64,000 nt of DNA from Sphaerimonospora thailandensis. Its GTDB lineage: Bacteria > Actinomycetota > Actinomycetes > Streptosporangiales > Streptosporangiaceae. Made by a program: the position numbers and the translations under genes. Below, one piece after another: positions 55,120 to 64,000 of this stretch (within the stretch, counting starts at the first letter, position 1; each line of letters opens with the position of its first letter). The notes beneath the pieces were generated by a model. The model was not told the origin of the DNA. It searched no databases and was given only the letters and a program-made list of their open reading frames with translations. The stretch is from assembly GCF_016863115.1 (NCBI RefSeq), contig NZ_BOOG01000012.1:120009-184008 (forward strand), in the 5' to 3' direction.

Positions 55120-55421
55120 CGGACGCCTCTTCCGCACGTGTTTCCGGGTTATCCCCACTGGTGCCATCGCTCACGCACGTGTACTGCTGTCAGCGTAAGT
55201 CGGGACTCCGAGTAGGCAAACCCCCCATTTTGCGGCCCCGCTTCGGCAAAATGGGGAAAATCGCTGGCAGCAGCCGCCCCGCCCCTCACATCACAATGCT
55301 GGAACAGACCAACGCCTTACCCTTCAGCCTCTCCCAGGAACACCGAAAAGTTGGCAAACGGTGGGGCGAGGGATCGGAAAGTGGCTACGAGATACCCTGA
55401 TTTGGGATGCCCGAAAGGCGT
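55120..55421. other. Intergenic region with an 11-bp inverted repeat
   Basis: No gene is seen here. It holds an 11-base perfect inverted repeat (CCCCATTTTGC, 55223-55233, and GCAAAATGGGG, 55246-55256) with a 12-base loop. It lies between the end of AcuC and the HTH start, so it may be an AcuC terminator or an HTH operator. The rest is relatively AT-rich and featureless. Confidence 0.55.
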
Positions 55422-56594
55422 TCAGGGCATCGGATCCAGGCCGTGGAGCGGGAAGACCGCGTTCCTGGTCGCCATGATCGCCCGATCGGTCGCGTCCGCC
55501 GGGTCGTATCCCTCGGAGATCTCGCGCCAGGACGCGTCCCGCCCGTCGGTCATCGTCAGCGGCGCCGTCTCCTCCAGCCGCTCCTCGACCAGGGCACGCC
55601 AGCTTCCCGGAGTCGGCGTCCGCGGGTCGACGGGGGTGCCGACCGCCTCCGCGATCAGATGCGTCCACGCCCGCGGCACGACCCGCACGAGTTCGTAACC
55701 TCCGCCGCCCACGGCGATCCACCGTCCGCCCGCGGTCTCATGGGCCAGCCCGTGCAGCGCCGCGTAAGCCGTACGCTGGCCGTCCACGCTCAGCATGAGG
55801 TTGGCGAGCGGATCGAGCGCGTGGCTGTCGCAGCCCTGCTGCGTCACCAGCACCTCCGGCGCGAACTCGCGCAGCAGCGGCGGCACGACGGCGTGGAAGG
55901 CCCGCAGCCAGCCCGCGTCACCGCAACCGGCGGGCAGCGCCACGTTGACCGCGCTGCCCTCCGCCCCCTCGGCGCCCGTCTCCTGCGGAAAGCCCGTTCC
56001 CGGGAAGAGCGTGCGCGGGCTCTCGTGCAAGCTGATCGTGAGCACCCGCGGATCGTCGTAGAACATCGCCTGGACGCCGTCGCCGTGGTGGACGTCGACG
56101 TCCACGTAGGCGACCCTGGAGGCGCCCTGGGACAGCAGCCAGGCGATCGCCACGGCCGGGTCGTTGTAGACGCAGAACCCGCTCGCCGTGGCCGCCATCG
56201 CGTGGTGCAGGCCGCCCGCCACGTTGACGGCGTGCTCGGCCTCGCCGCGCCACACCGCGCGTGCCGCAGCCAGGGTCGCCCCGGTCACCAGGGCCGCCGC
56301 CTCATGCACGCCGACGAAGGCGGGGTTGTCGTCCGTGCCCAGCCCGTGGCGCAGGTCGGGACGGCCGCTCCTGGAGACCGCCTTGACCGCCTCGATGTAG
56401 TCCCGTTTGTGCACGAGTGCCAGCTCGTCGTCCGTAGCCGGGACGCAACCGCCCATTTCGGCGCCGTCCAGCACGCCCAGATCGCGGGCGAGGGCCATGG
56501 TGAGCTCGACGCGCACCGGTGCGAGTGGATGACCGGGACCGAAATCGTAGGAAACCAGGGCGTCATCCCAGATGACGCGTACCGCCTGACTCAT
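55422..56594 (-). CDS. acuC: Acetoin utilization protein AcuC (class I/IIa histone-deacetylase fold)
   Basis: This ~390-residue protein has the deacetylase motifs AGGLHHAMAATASGFCVYND, YVDVDVHHGDGVQAMFYDD and GYELVRVVPRAWT. AcuC deacetylates proteins such as acetyl-CoA synthetase in Bacillus. It keeps the Zn ligands (D, H, D). ATG 56594 (MSQAVRVIWDD) is preferred over GTG 56600. It lies 19 bases after the ABC permease gene on the same strand. Confidence 0.9.
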   Translation of the reverse strand: MSQAVRVIWDDALVSYDFGPGHPLAPVRVELTMALARDLGVLDGAEMGGCVPATDDELALVHKRDYIEAVKAVSRSGRPDLRHGLGTDDNPAFVGVHEAAALVTGATLAAARAVWRGEAEHAVNVAGGLHHAMAATASGFCVYNDPAVAIAWLLSQGASRVAYVDVDVHHGDGVQAMFYDDPRVLTISLHESPRTLFPGTGFPQETGAEGAEGSAVNVALPAGCGDAGWLRAFHAVVPPLLREFAPEVLVTQQGCDSHALDPLANLMLSVDGQRTAYAALHGLAHETAGGRWIAVGGGGYELVRVVPRAWTHLIAEAVGTPVDPRTPTPGSWRALVEERLEETAPLTMTDGRDASWREISEGYDPADATDRAIMATRNAVFPLHGLDPMP

Positions 56595-56613
56595 GACCAC
56601 GACCGTATCGCGG

Positions 56614-57794
56614 TCATTCGCTGCGCAGGGCGACCACCGGGTCGAGCCGGCCCGCCCGCCGGGCCGGCGCGACCCCGAAGAAGACGCCGACCACCGCCGA
56701 GACCCCGAAGGCGAGGACGATCGACCACCAGGTGATCGCGGCCGGCACCGGCGTGACCGCCCCGATCAGCAGCGCCCCGCCCACGCCGAGGACGATGCCG
56801 ATCGTGCCGCCGATCGTCGTCAGCAGCACGGCCTCGATGAGGAACTGCCCGAGTATGTCCCGCTGACGGGCGCCGAGGGCCTTGCGCAGACCGATCTCCT
56901 TGGTGCGCTCCCGCACTCCGACGAGCATGATGTTGGACACCCCGACCCCGCCGACCAGCAGCGAGATGCCGGCGATGGCGGCCAGCACCCCGGTGAGCAT
57001 GCCGAGGACCGTGCCGATCGTGCCGAGGAGCTGCGTCTGGGTGACGGCGGAGAACTTCTCATCCGGGTAGCGGGCCTCCAGCGCGGCCACCACCCGGCCG
57101 CGCAGCGGCTCGATCTCGTCGGGACCGGAGGCGCCGACCGCGACGCCGTTGATCCGGTCGAGCCCGATCAGCCGCTGCGCCGTGGTGACCGGGACGTGCA
57201 CCTCCTGGTCCCTGGCGACGCCGAAGGTGGAGCCGACCGTCTCATAAACCCCGACCACCCGGAACCGCACCCCGGCGATCGCCACCTGACGGCCGACCGG
57301 GTCCACGTCGCCGAACAGCTTCCTGGCCACCTCAGCGCCCAGGACGGCCACCCGGCGACGGGTGTCGACATCGGTCCCGCTCAGGTAGCGCCCGCGGTGC
57401 AACGGCCGTTCGAAGATGCCGGGCATGTACTCGTCGGTGCCGGTGATCGTGGCGAACACCTCGATGCGCCCCATCCGGACGGGCTCGCCGGAGTTCACGG
57501 CGACCGTCACCTTCGACGGGTCGCCGACGACGCGCCTCAGATAGGCCACGTCGGCCAGGTCGAGGCGGCTCTGCGTCGGCACGGCGCCCAGCCCCACCTG
57601 GCCGGGCACCACCAGGATGATGTTGCTGCCCAGTCCGGCGATCTCCTTCTCGACCGCGTTCTTGGCCCCGGTGCCGATCGCCACCAGGATCACCACCGCC
57701 AGCACACCGATGATCACGCCGAGCATGGTGAGCATGGTGCGCAACCGGTTGACCCGGAGTGCCTCCAGCGCCATCCGGAGCGCTTCGGCCGTCC

Positions 57795-57798
<4 letters not shown>
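56614..57798 (-). CDS. ABC transporter permease (MacB/FtsX family)
   Basis: This 394-residue permease has one N-terminal helix, a periplasmic domain (~55-260) and three C-terminal helices with VRERTKEIGLRKALGARQRD, the FtsX/MacB signature. These proteins couple the ATPase to substrate export or signalling across the membrane. It is encoded with its ATPase and adaptor; its start overlaps the ATPase stop by 4 bases. Confidence 0.9.
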
Positions 57799-58594
<796 letters not shown>

Positions 58595-58598
<4 letters not shown>

Positions 58599-60067
58599 GG
58601 GAGGGGCTGGCCGGGGCGGATGGTGTCCGCGGCCCTGACCACGACGCGCTCGCCCGGCGACACCCCGGCGAGGATCTCCACGACCGCGTCGCCCTGCGCG
58701 CCCAGCCTGACCACGCGGCGCTCGGCCCTGCCGTCGCGCACCGCCCAGACGATGGCGTCCCGCCCGCTGGTCACGACCGCCGAAGCGGGTACGGCCACCG
58801 CGTCGGGGGACTGCCGCACGGTGAGCCGCACCACCGCGCTCATCCCCGGTTTGGGCGCGGGGGCCGCGCCGCCGCCGTCGTAGGCGCCCTCGCCGAGTTC
58901 GAGCCGTACGGGATAGCTGACGCCGCCGGTCGCCCCCTGCTTGGGTGAAATGCCGACGCCCACCACCGTGGCGGGGTAGCTCGCGCCGGTCACCGCATCG
59001 AACTCGGCCTGGGCCGGGGTCCCCTTCTTCACGAGCAGCACGTCGGTCTCGTCGACGTCGGCCGAGAGCGTGAGCGTGGAGACATCGGTCACCGTGACGA
59101 TGGCGTCCCCCGCGGCGACCGGCACCCCGGCCGCGATGACACCGCTCGACCGGCCGCTGCCGGGAGCCGTCAGCCGACCGCTGAGCGCGCCCAGGTCACC
59201 CAGGCCGCCGAGGCTGCCCGCGCCGCCGAGCGCGCCCAGGCCGCCGAGGCCCGACGCGCCGCCGGAGGAGGGACCCCCGAGCGTGACCACTCCAGCGAAC
59301 GGCGCCCTGACGACCAGGGCGTCCACGGTCCGCCTGGCGGCCAGCACGGCGGCCCTGGTCTGCGACCGCGAGGCCTCCTGCAGGGACGACATGGACGCCG
59401 TCAGCCCACTCAGGCCCGACCGCAACTGGCCGGTCAGCTGCGTGGTCAGCCGGCCGGTCACCTGTGAGAGCGCCTGGTTGAGCGACCGGTTGAGGCTCGC
59501 GACCACCTGATCGAGCGCCCGCCGCTGGTCCCGCTGCCGCGCCTGCGCCTCGTCGATCGCGGACAGCAGGGCGGCCCTGATCGCGGGGTCGTCTATCGCC
59601 TTCGCCGCCTTCCTGGCCCTGGCGAAGCCCTGTGCGACCTGCGAGTCCAGGGACGTGGCGGTCAGGTTCAGGCTCGGCAGGCTCACGGCTGCCGCCCCGG
59701 GGCCCGACGGCAGGCCGGACCCGCCGGGCACCCCGGCCATGGAGATCGGCCGGGCTGCCTTCCTGTCGGCCTTCTTGGCCTCGGCGAGATGCTCTCGCGC
59801 CTGAGGTGAGCTGATCCGCGCCAGGATCTGGCCCTTCTTCACCGTGTCGCCGTCCTGGACGTATATCGCGGCGACGGTGCCCGAGACCGGGGCCGTCATG
59901 GTGGCGGCGGCCCGCGCGACGACGGTCGCCGGCGCCTCGACGACCTCACTGACCGGTGCACGGGCGACCGTACCGATCTGCGCTCTGGCCGGCTCAGCGG
60001 AGGTGCAGCCGGCGACCAGGAGAATCGGAACGGCGAGCAACGGGAGAAGCCCGCGACGAAACGTCAC
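58595..60067 (-). CDS. MacA/HlyD-like membrane-fusion adaptor (lipoprotein)
   Basis: This 490-residue protein has a lipoprotein signal (LLPLLAVPILLVAGC), a biotinyl-lipoyl-like domain (VSGTVAAIYVQDGDTVKKGQ), a long alpha-helical hairpin region and a beta-barrel domain. A glycine-rich stretch (GGASGLGGLGALGGAGSLGG) sits in the middle. In Gram-positive bacteria such adaptors link MacB-like permeases to the cell surface. It heads the efflux operon. Confidence 0.88.
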
Positions 60068-60108
60068 CGGCCCATCGTAAAGGGAAGGTCAAGCGCCTTT
60101 CCGGGAGA

Positions 60109-60136
60109 CCGGCTGACGGCCTGGCCGGTCAGCCGG
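60109..60136 (-). terminator. Hairpin at the end of proC
   Basis: A 9-base stem (CCGGCTGAC, GTCAGCCGG) with a 10-base loop overlaps the proC stop and precedes the efflux operon. No T-run follows, so it is a candidate only. Confidence 0.55.
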
Positions 60137-60923
60137 AGGCGAGCCGGCGGCTGCGGTCGCGAGCGGCCTCGATGGCGTCGAGGAACGCCGCGCGCACGCG
60201 GTGCCGTTCGAGCTCGGCGATGGCGGAGATCGTGGTGCCACCGGGCGAGGTCACGGCCTCGCGCAGGATCACCGGGTGCTCACCCGAGTCGCGCAGCATG
60301 ATCGCCGCGCCGACGATCGACTGCGTGACCATGTCGAGCGCGGCGGCGCGGGGCATGCCCAGCAGGATGCCCGCGTCGACCATGGCCTCGACCAGGTAGA
60401 AGAAGTACGCCGGTCCGCTGCCGGACAGCGCGGTGGCCGCGTCCTGCTGTGATTCCGGGATGCGCAGCACCTTGCCGACCGGGCTGAGCAGCGCCTCCGT
60501 GCGCTTCAGGTGCTCCTCTGACGCGTACGAGCCCGCCGAGATGACGCTCATGGCCTCGTCGACCAGAACCGGGGTGTTGGACATGACCCGGACGACCGGG
60601 ACCTGCCCCTCCAGCCGGGACTCGACGAACCCGGTCGTGATGCCGGCGGCCACGGAGATCACCAGCCGGTCGGCCGGCACGTACGGCGCGATCTCGGCCA
60701 GCAGCGTCTGCATGTCCTGCGGCTTGACCGCCAGGATGAGCGTCTCGGCGCCCTTGGCGGCCTCGGCGTTGTCCGCCACCGCCACGCCGTACCGCTCACG
60801 CAGCGCGTCGGCCCGGTCCGGCCGACGTGCCGTCGCTATGATCTGCTCGGACCTGAGCCCGGCGCGCAGCAGCCCCGAGAGCAGGGCCTCACCCATCTTG
60901 CCGGTCCCGAGAATCGCGATCAT
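60129..60923 (-). CDS. proC: Pyrroline-5-carboxylate reductase
   Basis: This 264-residue NADPH enzyme makes proline from pyrroline-5-carboxylate. It has IAILGTGKMGEALLSGLL, AVKPQDMQTLLAEIAPY, and the family signature ending in REAVTSPGGTTISAIAELER. Length is normal. It is transcribed alone on the minus strand; the 232 bases upstream presumably hold promoters for it and for the divergent hydrolase gene. Confidence 0.95.
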   Translation of the reverse strand: MIAILGTGKMGEALLSGLLRAGLRSEQIIATARRPDRADALRERYGVAVADNAEAAKGAETLILAVKPQDMQTLLAEIAPYVPADRLVISVAAGITTGFVESRLEGQVPVVRVMSNTPVLVDEAMSVISAGSYASEEHLKRTEALLSPVGKVLRIPESQQDAATALSGSGPAYFFYLVEAMVDAGILLGMPRAAALDMVTQSIVGAAIMLRDSGEHPVILREAVTSPGGTTISAIAELERHRVRAAFLDAIEAARDRSRRLASG

Positions 60924-61155
60924 GCATCTACCTCTTCATGGAGATCTTCCTCGCGGCCTGCCGAGCCCCCTGGCGAACCCGCCGACGAGCCCATTGAGCT
61001 TACCGCCCACGTGACGAAGCGACCGTGCTCGAGTTGCGGTTTCGCAACCGACTGGGCGTCGTTGCCGACTCTTACTGCCCCTGTCAGGAATGATCGCTCG
61101 ATGGCGCCGTAAGCCGGTTCCAACGAGGAGCCGCCCGCGCTGAAGGGGTAACCAG

Positions 61156-62739
61156 GTGAAGAAGATCCTCATCGCGCTGGCCGCGGCCGGCCTGGGGCTG
61201 AGTGGAGCACTGGTCGCCGGACCCGCGACCGCCGATGCGCCCCGGGCCCCCGAACACACCCCGCCGGCTCCGCAGTGGCCCCCTCTCCAATGGGCACAGT
61301 GCGAGAACCTCCCGGCGGGCATCGAGTGCGCGATGGTCGAGGTCCCGATGGACTACCACCGGCCACGCGGCCAGAAAATCAAGATCGCGGTGTCGCGCAA
61401 GAAGGCCACCGACACGGCCCACTACCAGGGCGCCCTGCTGTTCAACCCGGGCGGCCCCGGCGGCAGCGGCCTGGCCTACCCGGCAGTCATGGGGGCGCGG
61501 CTAGGCGCCGATCTGGCCGCGCGGTACGACCTGATCGGCTTCGACCCGCGCGGCGTCGGCGCCAGCGAGCCGTCGCTCAGTTGCGACCCGCACTACTCCG
61601 ACCCCGTGCGGCCCGACTACGTGCCGGCGAACCCGCCGGAGGAGCTCGCCTGGGCCGAACGGGCACGCGGCTACGCCGCGGCGTGCGGCGAGAAGTACGG
61701 CGAGCTGCTCAAGCACATGTCTACGACCGACGCGGCCATGGACATGGACCAGATCCGCAAGGCGCTCGGCCGGCGGCAGATCAGCTACGTCGGCTACTCC
61801 TACGGCACCTACCTCGGCGCCACCTACGCCACGCTGTTCCCGGGCAACGTACGCCGCCTGGTCCTGGACAGCATCGTCAATCCCAAGCGGATCTGGTACG
61901 GCCACAACCTCGACCAGAACCACGCCTTCGAGGCCCGGGCCAAGGAATTCTTCGCCTGGATCGCCAAGTACGACGACACCTACCACCTGGGCACGACGGC
62001 CGCCGACGTGGAGAAGGCCTACTACGCCGCCCGCGCCAAGCTGAAGGCGACCCCCGCCGGGGGCAAGGTCGGGCCGGACGAACTCGACGACACGTTCCTC
62101 GCCGGCGGCTACCTCAAGAGCCGCTGGCCACGCCTCGCCGAGGCGCTCGCGAAGTACGCCACGGCGGGCGAGACGGACGCGCTGCTCAGCGCCTTCGGCG
62201 TCTACGGCGACAACAGCGGTGACGACAACACGCTGGCGGTCTACTCCGCCGTCGAGTGCTCAGACGCCCGCTGGCCGCGCGACTGGACCACCTGGCACGC
62301 CGACTGGTCGCGGTCGTACCGTACGGCGCCCTTCCTGAGCTGGGGGAACGCCTGGTTCAACGCCCAGTGCGCGTTCTGGCCGGTGCACGGGCACGAGCAG
62401 CGGATCGACGGCCGGTCGGTCAAGGACGCGCTGTTCTTCCAGGACACCAAGGACGCGGCCACGCCGTACCAGGGCGGTCTCGAGATGCACAAGCTGTTCC
62501 CGACCTCGCGCCTGGTGGTGATGGACGGCGGCGGCAACCACGGCCTGACCGGTCGCGGCGACGCCTGCGTCGATGACATCTGGAAGGCGTACCTGTCCGA
62601 CGGCACGCTGCCCGCGAGCCGGCCGGGGCCGGACGCGCACTGCGCGCCGTTCCCCGACCCGGTGCCGCCGTCCGTGGCCGCGACGCTCAAGTCCGCGGCC
62701 CCGCAGCAGCACGACGACTGGGTGCCGGGCGAGCGCTGA
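61156..62739 (+). CDS. Secreted alpha/beta hydrolase with TAP-like C-terminus
   Basis: This 527-residue protein has a Sec signal (residues ~1-27), the alpha/beta-hydrolase nucleophile elbow SYVGYSYGTYLGATYATLF near residue 215, and a C-terminal TAP-like domain near the conserved VVMDGGGNHGLTGRGD. It resembles Streptomyces tripeptidyl aminopeptidases and related esterases. The start is GTG 61156 with AAGGGG upstream. Confidence 0.86.
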   Translation: MKKILIALAAAGLGLSGALVAGPATADAPRAPEHTPPAPQWPPLQWAQCENLPAGIECAMVEVPMDYHRPRGQKIKIAVSRKKATDTAHYQGALLFNPGGPGGSGLAYPAVMGARLGADLAARYDLIGFDPRGVGASEPSLSCDPHYSDPVRPDYVPANPPEELAWAERARGYAAACGEKYGELLKHMSTTDAAMDMDQIRKALGRRQISYVGYSYGTYLGATYATLFPGNVRRLVLDSIVNPKRIWYGHNLDQNHAFEARAKEFFAWIAKYDDTYHLGTTAADVEKAYYAARAKLKATPAGGKVGPDELDDTFLAGGYLKSRWPRLAEALAKYATAGETDALLSAFGVYGDNSGDDNTLAVYSAVECSDARWPRDWTTWHADWSRSYRTAPFLSWGNAWFNAQCAFWPVHGHEQRIDGRSVKDALFFQDTKDAATPYQGGLEMHKLFPTSRLVVMDGGGNHGLTGRGDACVDDIWKAYLSDGTLPASRPGPDAHCAPFPDPVPPSVAATLKSAAPQQHDDWVPGER

Positions 62740-62762
62740 CGTCCCACCCGTCATTCAGAGCA

Positions 62763-62788
62763 CCCGGCCCGCCGGCTCGCGGGCCGGG
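62763..62788 (+). terminator. Terminator after the hydrolase gene
   Basis: A perfect 10-base stem (CCCGGCCCGC, GCGGGCCGGG) with a 6-base loop lies 23 bases after the hydrolase stop. It has no T-run, as is common in actinobacteria. Confidence 0.65.
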
Positions 62789-62843
62789 GGCTCCCGCGTC
62801 GCTCATCGGTGAACCCGGCCGACGCGGTAACCGTTTCAGGGAT

Positions 62844-63299
62844 ATGAGGACCTTCTGGCTCGTCGCGCTCCTGTTCATGGCCGCCGCCTGCGGAGACCCC
62901 TCGTCCACATCGGCGTCGGGATCGGGGTCCGGGTCGAGCGGACCCGACGAGCCGGTCGGCGTGCCGGCCAGTACGGCCGCGCCGAGCGGTTCGCCGTCCC
63001 CCGTAACCCCGGTGGGGCACACTCTCAACACTCACAAGGTGCCGTGGGTCAGCGCGACTCCCTCTGGGGACGGGCGATCGCTTGACGTCGTCTGGTGGTC
63101 GGGCGTCGAGCCGTGCAATGTGCTCGACCGGGTCGAGGTCGACGAACAGGCGGACAAGGTGATCGTCACGCTCTACGAGGGCCAGGACCCGCGCTCGCCC
63201 GACGCGGTCTGCATTCTCATCGCGATCCAGAAGACGACCAAGGTCGAGTTGCGCGCCCCGCTGGCCGACCGGAAGATCGTCGACGGTGCGGCGAGTTGA
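62844..63299 (+). CDS. Secreted lipoprotein, paralogue A
   Basis: This 151-residue protein has a lipoprotein signal (LVALLFMAAAC, Cys 16), then a Ser/Pro linker. The conserved core contains VVWWSGVEPCNVLDRVEV, VIVTLYEGQDPRS and LRAPLADRKIVDGA. The next gene carries the same core. Two conserved Cys suggest a disulfide. Function is unknown. Confidence 0.75.
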   Translation: MRTFWLVALLFMAAACGDPSSTSASGSGSGSSGPDEPVGVPASTAAPSGSPSPVTPVGHTLNTHKVPWVSATPSGDGRSLDVVWWSGVEPCNVLDRVEVDEQADKVIVTLYEGQDPRSPDAVCILIAIQKTTKVELRAPLADRKIVDGAAS

Positions 63300-63361
63300 G
63301 CCCCGCACCCAGACTGGGCCGCGACTTGAACCGCGATGCCGCCGCCTCCGTACTTAGGGGT

Positions 63362-63877
63362 ATGCGTACCATCCACGGCATCACCACGACCACGGTCGCC
63401 GGTGCGGCCATCGCGGCGGTCGTCACCACCATCCTCACCGTGACGACCGCCTCCGGGGCGCTGGGCGCTCCCGGCCGCATCTCGCCCTCGGCCTCGCCCG
63501 GCCCGGTCGCCCCCGCGGTGGGCCCCTCGTCCCCCGCGGATGCCGGCCCGGTGAAACCGCACCGGCGCACGCTGGGCACGCACAAGGTGCGATGGCGCAG
63601 CGTCAAGCCCATCGCCCACGGCAGGAAACTGCGGATCACCTGGTGGTCGGGGGTCGCTCCGTGCACCGTGCTCGACCGCGTCAAGACGAAGGAGACGGCC
63701 AGGAAGGTGGTCGTCACCCTCTACGAGGGCACCGATCCGGCCGCCAAGGACACGATGTGCATCTCGATCGCCATCAAGAAGTCCACCACCGTGAAGCTGC
63801 GCGCCCCGCTCGGCAAGCGCAAGATCGTCGACGGTGCCAAGCCCAAGCCAACACCAGAGCCCACACCCCCCGCGTGA
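63362..63877 (+). CDS. Secreted protein, paralogue B
   Basis: This ~171-residue protein shares the core of paralogue A (ITWWSGVAPCTVLDRVKTKE, VVVTLYEGTDP, LRAPLGKRKIVDGA), with both Cys conserved. Its N-terminus has a signal-like hydrophobic segment (TTTVAGAAIAAVVTTILTVT) and no lipobox. The tail is Pro/Lys-rich. ATG 63362 is chosen; the frame extends upstream into paralogue A. Its stop overlaps the 53-bp repeat. Confidence 0.75.
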   Translation: MRTIHGITTTTVAGAAIAAVVTTILTVTTASGALGAPGRISPSASPGPVAPAVGPSSPADAGPVKPHRRTLGTHKVRWRSVKPIAHGRKLRITWWSGVAPCTVLDRVKTKETARKVVVTLYEGTDPAAKDTMCISIAIKKSTTVKLRAPLGKRKIVDGAKPKPTPEPTPPA

Positions 63878-64000
63878 TCTTGCACTTACTCGCAGAGATG
63901 GCCGACGACCTGCACAAACTCCATTCGTGATCTTGCAGTTGCTTGCACAGAAGGCCGATGACCTGCGCCATCCCCCTTCATGACCTTGCAGAAAATCACC
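63873..64000. repeat. 53-bp tandem repeat, at least 2.4 units, continuing past the window
   Basis: Units begin at 63873, 63926 and 63979 and start CGTGATCTTGCA (third CATGACCTTGCA). They contain CAGAAGGCCGATGACCTGC-like sequence and diverge slightly. The first unit overlaps the stop codon of the preceding gene. They have no spacers and are not a CRISPR array. Confidence 0.8.

Noticed and set aside
63873..64000. CRISPR or attachment-site interpretation of the 53-bp repeats
   Set aside because: There are no spacers and no integrase; the units are contiguous.

Overview
The window is very GC-rich, densely packed DNA from a sporulating, filamentous actinomycete, most likely of the Streptosporangiales. 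The evidence is the menaquinone-based respiratory gene set, BldC-like and BldN-like developmental regulators, an actinobacterial Rex, a SARP regulator, SpoIIE-type phosphatases, a bS22-like ribosomal peptide and many GTGA/ATGA overlaps. No rRNA, tRNA, CRISPR array, IS element or phage structural gene was recognised.

Layout. 1-13.2 kb: a complex I operon on the minus strand, nuoA to nuoM, with nuoM cut by the left edge. It is preceded by a geranylgeranyl-reductase-family flavoprotein, menG and a DUF4229 gene. A perfect Rex-type operator lies in front of the reductase/nuo block. 16-20.8 kb: a BldC-like regulator, small genes, a lethal-factor-like zinc metallopeptidase candidate and two tandem SpoIIE-type phosphatases. 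20.8-25.6 kb: cytochrome c maturation genes (ccsB, resB, ccdA, a TlpA/ResA thioredoxin) and a histidine phosphatase. 25.6-37.1 kb: an accessory segment that ends at hemL. 38.4-42.1 kb: a second, less GC-rich accessory cassette (SARP regulator, small protein, secreted C39-like peptidase, lipoprotein). 42.1-48.4 kb: a Prim-Pol-like gene and the rex-hemA-hemC-hemD-hemB block, with a second Rex operator before rex. 48.5-55 kb: a glutaredoxin, BldN/RsbN-like sigma and anti-sigma factors, a HAD phosphatase, an acyltransferase, an epimerase, bS22 and an excisionase-like HTH protein. 55-61 kb: AcuC, a three-gene ABC efflux system and proC. 61-64 kb: a secreted alpha/beta hydrolase, two paralogous secreted proteins and the start of a 53-bp tandem repeat.

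The main discovery candidate is the six-gene minus-strand operon at 26658-31990. Its order is glycosyltransferase, thymidylate-synthase-fold enzyme, nucleoside-diphosphate-kinase-like protein, radical SAM enzyme, DnaQ-like exonuclease and aldo/keto reductase. The ThyA-like enzyme keeps the catalytic Cys but has Asp where thymidylate synthase has the base-reading Asn. That is the substitution known from dCMP/CMP hydroxymethylases. Together the genes look like a pathway that makes, phosphorylates, glycosylates and further modifies a pyrimidine nucleotide, for a nucleoside metabolite or a T4-like base modification. A HATPase/XRE-TPR regulatory pair sits just upstream.

Respiration and heme appear co-regulated by redox state. 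Rex is encoded here, and its operators precede both its own heme operon and the reductase/nuo block.
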